A DNA stretch of 64,000 nt from Lepidurus packardi (Eukaryota > Arthropoda > Branchiopoda > Notostraca > Triopsidae). Below are positions 9,207 to 18,158 of the stretch, piece by piece. Below the pieces are notes generated by a model, which was given only the letters and a program-made list of their open reading frames with translations, searched no databases and was not told the DNA's origin. Each line of letters opens with the position of its first letter. Position 1 is the first letter of the stretch. Both the position numbers and the translations under genes were made by a program. The DNA lies in contig JAKZAN010000078.1 of the NCBI GenBank assembly GCA_023053545.1, forward strand, positions 1 to 64,000, read 5' to 3'.

Positions 9207-9330
9207 AAATTTTTATTCATATCTAAAAGCCATTTTCCGCTATTTTTTCAATAATTTGCACCCGCTTTGAAATTGTACGGCATTAGCTTGCTAAAAAACC
9301 CCAAAGTTCTCAAAATCATAGGTCTTTCCG

Positions 9331-10410
9331 ATGTATTTAAAAAAGATTTCCCTTTTCAATTATAAGAATATTTCCGAGGCAAGTTTCGACTTCGACGACA
9401 AAATCAATTGTTTTGTGGGTCGCAACGGCATTGGCAAGACGAATATTTTAGACGCAATCTATAATTTGGCCAACGGAAAAAGTTATTTTAATCCTCTTGC
9501 TGTTCAGAACATCAGGCATGGCGAAGATTTTTTTGTAATTGATGGCCAGTTCACGAAAGATGGCAGGCAAGAAGAGATTGTTTGCAGTCTCAAAAAGGGC
9601 CAAAAGAAAATTTTGAAGCGAAATGGATCTGCTTATGATAAGTTTTCTGACCATGTTGGTTTTATACCGTTGGTGATTATTTCGCCGTCGGATCGTGACT
9701 TGATTACGGATGGCAGTGAAACCCGCCGAAGGTTTATTGACACTGTTATTTCGCAACTTGATGCTTTCTATTTGCAAGATTTGATTCAGTATCAAAAAGT
9801 GATTAGCCAGCGGAATGCTTTGTTGAAGTATTTTGCTGTGAACCGCACTTTTGATAAAGAAACACTCGAAATATACAATGAACAATTAGCCGCTTTGGGG
9901 CAGCCCATATTTGAAAAGCGAAAAAAATTCTTGGCCGATTTTGTGCCTATTTTTCACAAGCACCATCATGCAATTACTGATTCGGTTGAAGCCGTTGGCA
10001 TTCAGTATGAGTCGGATTTAAACACCGCTTCGTTGCCAGATTTATTACTGAAGAGTTTGGAGCGCGATAAAATCATGCAGTACACCACTGTTGGGATTCA
10101 TAAAGACGATCTGCTTTTCGAAATTGCCGGCTTTCCAATTAAAAAATTTGGCAGCCAAGGGCAACAAAAATCTTTTTTAATAGCCTTGAAACTGGCACAA
10201 TTTGAATTTGTGAAAAAGGGCAGCGGACAAAAACCGATTTTGCTTTTTGATGATATTTTTGATAAGCTGGACGAATTTCGCGTTTCGAAAATTGTTGAGA
10301 TGGTGAACAACGACGCTTTTGGGCAGTTGTTTATTTCGGATACGCATCCCGAACGAACAGAGCAAATTGTGAAATCGACCCACCAGACCTATAAAATATT
10401 TAACTTGTAA
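9331..10410 (+). CDS. recF: DNA replication/repair protein RecF
   Basis: RecF is an SMC-like ATPase that, with RecO and RecR, loads RecA at single-strand gaps. The 359-residue protein begins with the typical [14 protein letters not shown] and carries Walker [16 protein letters not shown] (about residues 31-45), the ABC-type signature [18 protein letters not shown] and Walker [14 protein letters not shown]. It is divergent from the TPR-ribH unit. The start is set by the conserved N-terminus. Family assignment is secure. Confidence 0.97.
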   Translation: MYLKKISLFNYKNISEASFDFDDKINCFVGRNGIGKTNILDAIYNLANGKSYFNPLAVQNIRHGEDFFVIDGQFTKDGRQEEIVCSLKKGQKKILKRNGSAYDKFSDHVGFIPLVIISPSDRDLITDGSETRRRFIDTVISQLDAFYLQDLIQYQKVISQRNALLKYFAVNRTFDKETLEIYNEQLAALGQPIFEKRKKFLADFVPIFHKHHHAITDSVEAVGIQYESDLNTASLPDLLLKSLERDKIMQYTTVGIHKDDLLFEIAGFPIKKFGSQGQQKSFLIALKLAQFEFVKKGSGQKPILLFDDIFDKLDEFRVSKIVEMVNNDAFGQLFISDTHPERTEQIVKSTHQTYKIFNL

Positions 10411-10443
10411 TTCCGTAAATTAGCGGTTCTAAATCCGATAAAA

Positions 10444-11136
10444 ATGAAACCTAAAATATCATTCTTGCTTTTTATTTCGCTACTGTTTATTGCTTGTGAG
10501 GCACAAACAAAAGGCGTTGAAACAATTGCGCCACAAGAATATGCAGCTAAATTGAAGCAAACGCCAAATGCACAACTTTTAGATGTTCGCACACCAGAAG
10601 AATTTGCCAGTGAGCATTTGGACAATGCCACAAACGTAAACTGGAATGGCGCCGATTTTGAGGCAAAAGCGAATACATACGACCGTTCGAAACCTATTTT
10701 TGTATACTGCAAGGTGGGCGGCAGAAGCCAGTCGGCAGGAGAAAAATTGCAGCAAATGGGCTTTAAGGAAGTGTATAATTTGCAAGGCGGAATCATGAAA
10801 TGGACCGCGGCTGGATTTGCTGAACCGGCAAAGAAAGGAATTGGGATGAGCATGGCAGATTATACCAAAATGATCAATTCAGAATCGAAAGTATTGGTTA
10901 ATTTTTATGCCGAATGGTGCGCACCATGTAAAAAAATGTCGCCCTATTTAACGAAGATGTCGCAAGATAAAACAGGAATTAAGTTGCTTCGTTTGAACGC
11001 AGATGAACACAAATCTTTGGTTTCAGAACTAAAAATTGATGAACTGCCTCGCATGATGGTTTATGAAAACGGCAAAGTTATCTGGCAGCACAACGGCTAC
11101 ATTAGTGAACAAGATCTTAAAAAACAATTGAAATGA
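10444..11136 (+). CDS. Rhodanese and thioredoxin domain lipoprotein
   Basis: A 230-residue exported protein. The N-terminus MKPKISFLLFISLLFIAC is a lipoprotein signal with the lipobox cysteine at residue 18. A rhodanese domain follows (about 30-125) with the active-site loop YCKVGGRSQSA, where the cysteine would carry persulfide. A thioredoxin domain (about 135-230) contains FYAEWCAPCKKMSPYL with the redox pair CAPC. The fusion suggests a periplasmic thiol or sulfur-handling enzyme, but the substrate is unknown. The last codon and stop overlap the downstream DUF2461 gene by 4 bases (ATGA). Confidence 0.9.
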   Translation: MKPKISFLLFISLLFIACEAQTKGVETIAPQEYAAKLKQTPNAQLLDVRTPEEFASEHLDNATNVNWNGADFEAKANTYDRSKPIFVYCKVGGRSQSAGEKLQQMGFKEVYNLQGGIMKWTAAGFAEPAKKGIGMSMADYTKMINSESKVLVNFYAEWCAPCKKMSPYLTKMSQDKTGIKLLRLNADEHKSLVSELKIDELPRMMVYENGKVIWQHNGYISEQDLKKQLK

Positions 11137-11804
11137 TTTCGGACGAATGTTTACAATTTCTGGAAGATTTAAAACAAAACAACAACCGGGAATGGTTTCA
11201 GGCGAACAAAAAGCGTTATGAAGCCTTCAAAAAAGAATACCACGCTTTGATTGCTGCTTTTTTAGAAGCCATGATTGTGCATGACCCAAGTCTGAAAAAC
11301 CTGGAAATTAAGGATTGCGCGTTCCGAATTAACCGTGACATTCGTTTCACGAAAGACAAAACGCCCTATAAAACCCACATGCCCATTTGGATGTCGGCTG
11401 GACATAAAAAAACGAACCTTGCTGGGTATTACATTCATTTTGAAAAAGGTTCGAGTTTTATAGCTGGTGGCGTTCATTGGCCAGATGTAGCGGACTTGAA
11501 GAAAATCAGAAAAGAAATCGAATTTTTCCATGAGGATTTAGACGCGATTGTTGAGAATCCAGCGTTCAAAAAAACTTTTGGTGCGCTCGACCGCGATGCC
11601 AATATTGCACTAAAAACAGCCCCAAAAGGCTACGAAAAAGACCATCCTGCAATTGCATTTCTGCAGCTAAAATGTATTACGGCGACCTCTAAAGTAGCGG
11701 ACAAGATGCTTTCTAATCAAAATATGGTGCAAGATTTGGCAGCCAAACTTTCCTTATTGAAACCTTTAAATGAATTCATAAACCGCGGCCTTCAAACAGA
11801 ATAA
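11133..11804 (+). CDS. DUF2461 domain-containing protein
   Basis: A 223-residue cytoplasmic protein of the DUF2461 (TIGR02453) family, function unknown. The conserved opening FLEDLKQNNNREWFQANKKR and the segment FRINRDIRFTKDKTPYKTHM identify the family. No signal peptide or membrane segment is present. It is translationally coupled to the rhodanese-thioredoxin gene by a 4-base overlap and is followed after 1 base by murB, so the three form one unit downstream of recF. Confidence 0.88.
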   Translation: MISDECLQFLEDLKQNNNREWFQANKKRYEAFKKEYHALIAAFLEAMIVHDPSLKNLEIKDCAFRINRDIRFTKDKTPYKTHMPIWMSAGHKKTNLAGYYIHFEKGSSFIAGGVHWPDVADLKKIRKEIEFFHEDLDAIVENPAFKKTFGALDRDANIALKTAPKGYEKDHPAIAFLQLKCITATSKVADKMLSNQNMVQDLAAKLSLLKPLNEFINRGLQTE

Positions 11805-11805
11805 T

Positions 11806-12821
11806 ATGACAGTCCAAGATAACTTCTCGCTAAAAAATTACAACACATTCGGAATTGAAGCCAAGGCTCGGCAGTTTGTATCGGTTCAATCGGTTGGTGA
11901 ATTGAAAGCCATTTTGTCACAATTCCCAACTGAAAAGAAATTTTTGTTGGGTGGCGGCAGCAACATGCTTCTGACGAAAGACATCGAGACGCTTTGGTTA
12001 TCCATCTGGACTTGAAAGGCAAGAAAACAATTGCAGAAAATGAAGAATTTGTTTGGGTTGAAGCACAAGCCGGCGAAAATTGGCACGAGTTCGTATTATT
12101 CACGATTGCGAATGATTTCGGTGGATTGGAAAATATGTCTTTAATTCCAGGAAATGTTGGCACTACCCCAATTCAGAATATCGGCGCATACGGCACCGAA
12201 ATCAAAGATACATTTGTGAGTTGCAGTGCAGTTGAGATTGCCACGCTGCAAGAACGGACTTTCGATTTGGAGACGTGCCAGTTTGGCTATCGCGAAAGCA
12301 TATTCAAAAACGACCTAAAAGACCAATACATTATTACGTCGGTGGTTTTTAAGCTGACGAAAAAAAACCATAAAATCAACACGTCATACGGCGACATATT
12401 GGCTGAATTGGCCAAGCAAAATATTACGGCGCCTACTCTAAAAGATGTAAGCAACGCTGTCATCGCGATCCGCCAAAGCAAGCTACCAGACCCGAAAGAA
12501 TTGGGCAATAGCGGCAGCTTTTTTAAGAACCCCATTATATCGAAAGCGGCTTTTGCACCCATTCACGCGAAATTCCCAGACATGAAGTATTTCGAAGTCT
12601 CTGAAACAGAGGTAAAAGTACCAGCTGGCTGGCTGATTGAACAAGCGGGATTTAAAGGGAAACGTTTTGGTGACGCGGGAATTCATAAGAATCAAGCCTT
12701 GGTATTGGTGAACTACGGCGCAGCAACAGGCTCCGAAATATTGGCTGTTTCTCGGGACATTCAGCAAACCATATTTGCACAATTCGGGATTCAAATAGAA
12801 GCTGAAGTGAATATCATTTAA
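11806..12821 (+). pseudogene. murB: UDP-N-acetylmuramate dehydrogenase, frameshifted
   Basis: MurB makes UDP-N-acetylmuramate, an essential precursor of peptidoglycan. The gene is split between two frames. Bases 11806 to about 11993 encode the FAD-domain start (NYNTFGIEAKA, LGGGSNMLLT), and 11994-12821 encode the rest (GLENMSLIPGNVGTTPIQN, SNSGSFFKNP-like GNSGSFFKNPI, PAGWLIEQAGFKG). The break is at ACGCTTTGGTTATC (11989-12002). Removing two bases there restores TLVIHLDLKG and a 337-residue protein, the expected length; adding one base also restores the frame. Because the enzyme is essential and everything else is conserved, a sequencing indel is more likely than loss. The frame after the break starts with TTG, so it is not an independent gene. 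Confidence 0.9.
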
Positions 12822-12850
12822 CCCAAAATACAGCGCTAAAAAACACGAAA

Positions 12851-12886
12851 TTGAGCAGGATTTTTCGTTATTAAAAAGTATATTTG
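12851..12886 (+). promoter_or_regulatory. Promoter for the glycosyltransferase gene
   Basis: TATATTTG at 12879-12886 matches the -7 consensus TAnnTTTG. A TTG at 12851 could serve as the -33 element, although the 25-base spacing is longer than usual. Transcription would begin near 12892, downstream of an in-frame ATG at 12884, so translation must start at the next ATG, 12917. Confidence 0.55.
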
Positions 12887-12916
12887 CACACGCTTTTAAA
12901 AAAGAAAATCGCCCCT

Positions 12917-14011
12917 ATGTTGACTGTTATCTTATACATTTTTATCGCCGTTATTGCCATCCAGATTTTCTATTATTTGGGCATTTTTGGAAAGTTTTCA
13001 TTCGCTAAAATTACCGCACAGAATCCGAAGAGAATTCCTGTTTCGGTTATTGTTTGCGCTAAAAATGAAGCTGAGAACGTTTCGAAATTTATACCGTTAA
13101 TTGCGCAGCAAAATTATCCAGATTTTGAAATTGTCCTGATTGATGACGCATCGTCGGATGATACGCTTGAAATATTTGAAGCTTTCGAAAAGCAATACAA
13201 CAACGTCCGGCTGGTTAAAGTTGAAAATAACGAGGCCTTTTGGGGCAATAAAAAATTCGCTTTAACATTGGGTATCAAAGCTGCTAAAAACCCCTATTTG
13301 CTGTTCACCGACGCCAATTGCTATCCTACCTCAACTGATTGGATTAAGGAAATGACTGCAAACTTTACGCTAAAAAAGACGATCGTTCTCGGACACAATT
13401 CCTATACGAAGGATACAAAATCATTTTTGAACAAACTCATCCGTTTTGAAAATATGTTGGCCAGTCTGCAAAATCTTGCGTGGGCAAAAGCAGGAAAGCC
13501 ATTTCGCGGTGTTGGCTTAAATTTAGCCTATAAGAAAGATGAATTTTTTAAGGTTCGTGGTTATATGGATCACATGAAAATTCGAGTGGGCGACGATGAT
13601 TTGTTCGTCAATCAGGCGGCAACAGCTGAAAACACCACCATTTGCTTTTCACCCGTAAGTTTTACAATTGGAGAGCCTGCCAAAACATTAAAATCTTGGA
13701 TTGCTGCTAAAAAACTTCAGAAGAGCACGGCCTCAAATTATAAGACTTTCGACAAAGTTCAGCTGGCACTATTTTTTCTATCTCAGGTCTTATTCTTAAT
13801 ACTACCGATCGTGCTTTTAGCGTTTCAATTTCAATGGATTGTTGTCACCAGCCTTATTGCGTTCCGGTACATTTTTACTTGGATTACGCTTGGTTTCGCA
13901 GCTGGGAAATTGAAAGAAAAAGACGTGATGTACTGGTTTCCCTTTCTTGAAATTGCTTTGATTGTTTCGCAACTAAACTTTTACTTTTCAAAATCTGCTA
14001 CTTGGAAATAA
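12917..14011 (+). CDS. Glycosyltransferase family 2 membrane protein
   Basis: An inverting GT2 enzyme of 364 residues, placed in the inner membrane. An N-terminal membrane segment (LTVILYIFIAVIAIQIFYYLG) precedes the GT-A domain with ISVIVCAKNEAENV, the IVLIDDASSDDT nucleotide-sugar motif, and LLFTDANCYP, equivalent to the metal-binding DxD region. Two or three C-terminal hydrophobic segments follow. The start at 12917 is preferred over 12884 because the -7 promoter element ends at 12886. The acceptor cannot be read from sequence. The 3' end overlaps the sigma-factor start by 10 bases. Confidence 0.88.
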   Translation: MLTVILYIFIAVIAIQIFYYLGIFGKFSFAKITAQNPKRIPVSVIVCAKNEAENVSKFIPLIAQQNYPDFEIVLIDDASSDDTLEIFEAFEKQYNNVRLVKVENNEAFWGNKKFALTLGIKAAKNPYLLFTDANCYPTSTDWIKEMTANFTLKKTIVLGHNSYTKDTKSFLNKLIRFENMLASLQNLAWAKAGKPFRGVGLNLAYKKDEFFKVRGYMDHMKIRVGDDDLFVNQAATAENTTICFSPVSFTIGEPAKTLKSWIAAKKLQKSTASNYKTFDKVQLALFFLSQVLFLILPIVLLAFQFQWIVVTSLIAFRYIFTWITLGFAAGKLKEKDVMYWFPFLEIALIVSQLNFYFSKSATWK

Positions 14012-14562
14012 ACAAACATATAGCAAAAGCTCAAAATGGCGATCAAGTGGCATTCACCTTTTTGCTGGATCATTATTGGGCTGAAGTGTTTGGGTTTATT
14101 TTAAATCGCACGGAAAACGAAACAGATGCGGAAGACATTGCAATTGAAACTTTCGCAAAGGCATTCGACAAAATCGCAACTTACAATTCGGAATACCAGT
14201 TTAACACATGGCTAATCGCAATCGCGAAAAATGTGCACATTGACCTTTTGCGCAAGCGTAAAACAAGCGTTTTCGTCGAAATGAAGAATGCCGAAGAACA
14301 TCCTGCTTATGACATAGCCGACTCTACCCTATCGGCCGAAGATGAACTCATTCGCAAGCAGAATTTGGCCAGTCTGCTGAATTGCGTCAAACAGCTTAAA
14401 CCCAAATACCAAGAAGTGATCCAACTGCGGTACTTTCAAGAAATGAGCTACCAAGAAATCGCAGATGAACTGCAAGAACCATTGGGTAACGTGAAAATTA
14501 AACTGCTTAGGGCTAAAAATTTACTAGCTGAAATAATTGGTTTGATGTCGTCGAGGGCTTAA
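14002..14562 (+). CDS. RNA polymerase sigma factor, sigma-70/ECF family
   Basis: A 186-residue sigma factor of the ECF type. Region 2 is at about residues 10-85 (AFTFLLDHYWAEVFGF, DAEDIAIETFAKAFDKIATYN, NTWLIAIAKNVHIDLLRKR). Region 4 is at about 125-180 (YQEVIQLRYFQEMSYQEIADEL then a recognition helix). The start is TTG at 14002: there is no ATG in frame before the middle of the gene, and this start keeps all of region 2 and overlaps the glycosyltransferase stop by 10 bases. No anti-sigma gene is adjacent. Its last 324 bases, from 14239, are repeated at 23408-23731 on the far side of the RiPP island. Confidence 0.88.
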   Translation: MEINKHIAKAQNGDQVAFTFLLDHYWAEVFGFILNRTENETDAEDIAIETFAKAFDKIATYNSEYQFNTWLIAIAKNVHIDLLRKRKTSVFVEMKNAEEHPAYDIADSTLSAEDELIRKQNLASLLNCVKQLKPKYQEVIQLRYFQEMSYQEIADELQEPLGNVKIKLLRAKNLLAEIIGLMSSRA

Positions 14563-14608
14563 AGTCTTAAAGTCGTAATGTCATAATGTCTTAAAGTCCT
14601 GAAGTCAG
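14239..14608 (+). repeat. Left copy of the ~370-bp direct repeat flanking the island
   Basis: From ATTGACCTTTTGCGCAAGCG at 14239 the sequence matches 23408 onward. I count 8 mismatches over the 324 coding bases: six in the first ~110 bases and two near the stop. The match continues into the 8-bp-period AAAGTC array after the stop. The left copy is joined to an intact 5' half of the sigma gene. The right copy is not. Confidence 0.93.
14561..14608 (+). repeat. 8-bp-period AAAGTCNT array, copy 1
   Basis: Six consecutive 8-base units: AAAGTCTT, AAAGTCGT, AATGTCAT, AATGTCTT, AAAGTCCT, GAAGTCAG. The array starts in the sigma-factor stop codon. Similar arrays lie at 23730-23777 and 35813-35844. Confidence 0.85.
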
Positions 14609-14631
14609 ACAAGACAAGAAAACACTAAAAG

Positions 14632-15915
14632 TTACCTTTTAAAAACATCACGAAATTGATATAACAAACGCTCAATTAAACGTAAATCCTCTGTTACTAT
14701 GTCAGCAGTCCCAGACATTTCTTGCTGAAAAGATATTTGTTTTTTATACGAAGTATTTAACCCATCGGGTAAGGAAACATTAATCAATAAATTACCGTCT
14801 TTGTCAGGTGTTAAAGAAATTGCATTTATAGTACCTTTAATTATTCCAAATTCTCTGTCAGGATAATTTGCCAATCTAATATTAACCGTTTGCCCAATTT
14901 TTATTTTACCAGAATTTTGAGCAGGAGCTTTTACTTTACCAATATAATCGCTTTCATTTGTGGGAATTATGGCAAATACATTGTCGCCAGCATTTACGGT
15001 TTGATTTTCTGCCCACAGTTGTAAAAAACTAACTTTCCCATCAATCGACGAACGTAAAACATAGTTTAACTCCCAATCTTTAATCGCTTTTTTAAGCCCG
15101 TAAAAAGATTGAATCACATTGCGTTCTAAGTTTGCGTTCTCTTTATTTTCGTTTATTTGGGTAGTTTTGCTATTTTTATTGAGTTCGTTTAATGATGATT
15201 TTAAAGTAGAAATGGTACTCAACAAACCCTTATAATTTCGTTCAACTTGAAGATAGGTAAGTTTGTGTTTTTCTAATTCCTGAGCTGCAATAATGCCTTT
15301 TTTGAACAATCCATCATATCGTTCTAAATCACCTTTCTGCAAAGCCAATTCACTTTGATTATTACTCTTTTGTGATTCTAACAAACTTAATCGTTCTTTC
15401 AGTTGCGTGGCTTCATAACTTTGTGCCGTTCCTTCCACTTGATACGGTTGTAATTTAGAATTTAAATCATCGGCTATACTTTCTTTTTGAAACACAGCAA
15501 AGAAACTTTCTATTTCTCCCAATTGGGCCGATTTTAATTTATCAAACGGGAACTTTTTTTTATCAATATCAATGCTATCTACGATGCTTTTCAATATAAA
15601 AACATCTTTATAATTGGCAGAATTTTCAATAACCGCGAGCGGTGTGTTTTTAGAAATAAGCATTCTATCTTTTACTAAAATTGCTTCAATTTTACCAGGT
15701 ACTTTTGCAACTAATTTTTCTGGCGGAATATGGGTTGTAATCACAATTTGTGTGGTAATTACATCGGGATATTTTATAAACCATGAAATTAAAAGCAACA
15801 CTACAATAAAACCAAATAATATGGTATTACCCCATCTTAATATAGCTTTTGGTGGGTCGGATAAAATATCTCTAACTTCATCACTATAAATTTTTATTTC
15901 GCAAAATTCTTCCAT
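14632..15915 (-). CDS. HlyD-family periplasmic adaptor of the peptide exporter
   Basis: A 427-residue membrane-fusion protein that would link the inner-membrane peptidase-ABC exporter to a TolC-type outer-membrane channel. It has a short cytoplasmic N-terminus, one membrane segment (about 32-47, ILFGFIVVLLLISWFI), a long helical hairpin (about 130-265, including ESQKSNNQSELALQKGDLER) and the biotinyl-lipoyl/beta-barrel half (DGKVSFLQLWAENQTV). It is the last gene of the minus-strand island operon, 47 bases after the exporter gene. No TolC homologue is in the island, so the channel must come from elsewhere in the genome. Confidence 0.92.
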   Translation of the reverse strand: MEEFCEIKIYSDEVRDILSDPPKAILRWGNTILFGFIVVLLLISWFIKYPDVITTQIVITTHIPPEKLVAKVPGKIEAILVKDRMLISKNTPLAVIENSANYKDVFILKSIVDSIDIDKKKFPFDKLKSAQLGEIESFFAVFQKESIADDLNSKLQPYQVEGTAQSYEATQLKERLSLLESQKSNNQSELALQKGDLERYDGLFKKGIIAAQELEKHKLTYLQVERNYKGLLSTISTLKSSLNELNKNSKTTQINENKENANLERNVIQSFYGLKKAIKDWELNYVLRSSIDGKVSFLQLWAENQTVNAGDNVFAIIPTNESDYIGKVKAPAQNSGKIKIGQTVNIRLANYPDREFGIIKGTINAISLTPDKDGNLLINVSLPDGLNTSYKKQISFQQEMSGTADIVTEDLRLIERLLYQFRDVFKR

Positions 15916-15962
15916 GGTAGTATATAAATTCTGTACTGTAAAATAAAATTTTATTTAAGTTA

Positions 15963-18155
15963 TTAGTTACCAAGTTCCAATTGATTCTTTACTAACTGAT
16001 AATACTTACCTCTAATCTTTGTTAATTCTTCATGATTTCCTTGTTCGACAATTTCTCCATTTTCCAGAACTATAATATTATCTGCATTTTTTACTGTTGA
16101 TAAACGATGCGCTACAATTATCGCTGTTTTATGTTTTATAAATGAATTTAAGTTATCCATAATCACTTTTTCGTTATTTGCATCAAGAGCAGAAGTTGCT
16201 TCATCAAAAAAAACATAGAAAGGATTTTTGTAAACTGCTCTTGCAATCATTATACGTTGCTCTTGTCCACCACTAAGTCTTATCCCTGATGTACCTAATT
16301 CCGTATTGTATTTATTTGGTAGTTTTTCAATAAATTCATCCATATTGGAAACAAAGGATGCGTCTTTTAATTTTTGTCTATCTATTATTTCGTTTTGTTC
16401 GGATTCAGAAATATTTCCTGCTATAGTATCATTAAAAATGAAAGTGTCTTGCATAACAGCACCACAGTTCATTCTCCAAAAATCATTGTTGATGTTATTT
16501 AAATCAATTGAGCCAATAGCGATTGAACCTTTAGTTGGTTCATAAAATTTCAACAACAACTTTAGCAATGTAGTTTTACCACTTCCGCTAGCACCGACAA
16601 TGGCTGTGGTTTTTCCTTGTGGTAGCGTACAGTTAATGTTTTTTAGAACAAAAGGCGTAGATTTTCCACCATATCTAAAGGATAAATCTTTTAACACAAT
16701 AGTTTTATCTTCTGAAATCTCTTTTACTTTATTGGATTTTAATTCGTCTTCATCTTCTCTTTCATGAACTTGTGACAACCGTTCTAAACTTATTTTTGCA
16801 TCTTGCCAAGTTTGTATAAATGCCACAAAGTTTCCTAAAGGTAAATTTAACTGGCCTACAATATATTGAATAGATGTCATCATCCCTAATGTCAAATTAC
16901 CATCAACGACAGCCGTTGCAGACAAAAAGATAATAATAATATTTTTTAGTTCATTAATAAAGCTAGCACCTGTTGTTTGATACTGTGCTAATTTTAATGT
17001 GCTTAAAGAGGTTTTAAATAAACTGATTTGAGTATATTCCCACTTCCAACGATTCTTTCTTTGAGAATTATTTATTTTAATTTCTTTAACTCCATTAATT
17101 ATTTGAACTAAATTAGTTTGACTTTGCGATTGTTCATCAAATCGTTTATAATCAAGTTCAGCTCTTTTTTTCAAAAAGAAAAAAGTCCAACCAACATAAA
17201 ATATAGCAGAAATTATAAATACTAAAAAAATCTTAAAATTGTAATAAGCTAAAATCCCATTAAAAACCACAAATGTTATTAATGAAAAAATCATGTTCAA
17301 CGATGAAGATGAAACAAAGTTTTGAATTCTTATATGGTCATTAACCCTTTGTAAATGTTCTCCTGTATTTCTAGTTTCAAAATAAGATATAGGTAGCTTA
17401 AGCATTTTAAGCAAAAAATCAGAAACCATTTTTATGTTAAAACGGCTGGTTATATGTATTAATAGCCAATCTCTAAAAATACCAACTAAAGTTTGAGAAA
17501 ATATCAAAACTAACTGCGATATTAATATCAAATAGATGAAAGGTATGTCGCGATTATTTACCCCAACATCAACCACAGTTTGCATCAAAAAAGGTAGGAT
17601 AAATTGAATAATACTTGCAACAATTAACCCAATAAAGACTTGTCTAATTAATTTAGAGTACGGTTTAAAATAAGGTATCAAAAATTTAAAACCTTTTCTT
17701 CTGGATTTATCTTCTTCTAAGAAAAAAAACTTGCTGTTCGGTTCTAAAATAAGCACAAAACCCGTTCCATCATCAGTATTTGTCCAAGCATTATGAAAAT
17801 CTTCATGGGAATAGCTTAACAATCCTTGTGCAGGATCAGCAACATAAATCTTCGTATTAGTAGTTTTATAAACTACTACAAAATGTTTTTGTCTCCAAGG
17901 CACTATAAAAGGTGTTGGTGCTTCATTCACTAAACTTTCCAATCCAACCCGCATCCCTAAAGTACGCATTTCGATAGCTTCTGCGGCTTCAGCAATACCA
18001 GCCATTGTGACGCCTGTCTTAGTAATACTTGCCTTATCTCTTAAAAACTCTCTTGAAAAAGTTTTACCATAATGCTTTGCTATCATCCTTAAACAAGTTG
18101 GACCACAATCTCTGTGGTCCAATTTTCTGTAGTGCGGGAAATCTTCTTTTAACAT
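15963..18155 (-). CDS. C39 peptidase-containing ABC transporter (PCAT) for a double-glycine peptide
   Basis: A 730-residue exporter that cleaves double-glycine leaders and exports the peptide. The N-terminal C39 cysteine-protease domain has all three catalytic residues: Cys17 in HRDCGPTCLRM, His91 in KHFVVVYK and Asp107 in VADPAQG. A membrane domain with about six segments covers roughly 160-430. The nucleotide-binding domain has Walker A GASGSGKT at 521-528, signature LSGGQ at 627-631, DEATSALD at 651-658 and the switch His683. Both the protease and the ATPase therefore look active. It fits the leader of the small precursor at 22454-22618, which ends in Gly-Gly. It starts 3 bases after the amidohydrolase gene. 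Confidence 0.95.
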   Translation of the reverse strand: MLKEDFPHYRKLDHRDCGPTCLRMIAKHYGKTFSREFLRDKASITKTGVTMAGIAEAAEAIEMRTLGMRVGLESLVNEAPTPFIVPWRQKHFVVVYKTTNTKIYVADPAQGLLSYSHEDFHNAWTNTDDGTGFVLILEPNSKFFFLEEDKSRRKGFKFLIPYFKPYSKLIRQVFIGLIVASIIQFILPFLMQTVVDVGVNNRDIPFIYLILISQLVLIFSQTLVGIFRDWLLIHITSRFNIKMVSDFLLKMLKLPISYFETRNTGEHLQRVNDHIRIQNFVSSSSLNMIFSLITFVVFNGILAYYNFKIFLVFIISAIFYVGWTFFFLKKRAELDYKRFDEQSQSQTNLVQIINGVKEIKINNSQRKNRWKWEYTQISLFKTSLSTLKLAQYQTTGASFINELKNIIIIFLSATAVVDGNLTLGMMTSIQYIVGQLNLPLGNFVAFIQTWQDAKISLERLSQVHEREDEDELKSNKVKEISEDKTIVLKDLSFRYGGKSTPFVLKNINCTLPQGKTTAIVGASGSGKTTLLKLLLKFYEPTKGSIAIGSIDLNNINNDFWRMNCGAVMQDTFIFNDTIAGNISESEQNEIIDRQKLKDASFVSNMDEFIEKLPNKYNTELGTSGIRLSGGQEQRIMIARAVYKNPFYVFFDEATSALDANNEKVIMDNLNSFIKHKTAIIVAHRLSTVKNADNIIVLENGEIVEQGNHEELTKIRGKYYQLVKNQLELGN

Positions 18156-18158
18156 ACG

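Noticed and set aside
10389-10853. 154-codon minus-strand ORF opposite the rhodanese-thioredoxin gene
   Set aside because: The plus-strand gene has a lipobox, rhodanese and CxxC motifs; the antisense frame has none.
11994-12821. Second murB-half as an independent gene starting at TTG
   Set aside because: It lacks the N-terminal FAD-binding part and continues the upstream frame's alignment exactly; it is one gene with an indel.
14561-14608. AAAGTC array as a CRISPR
   Set aside because: Units are 8 bases with no spacers and no cas genes are present.
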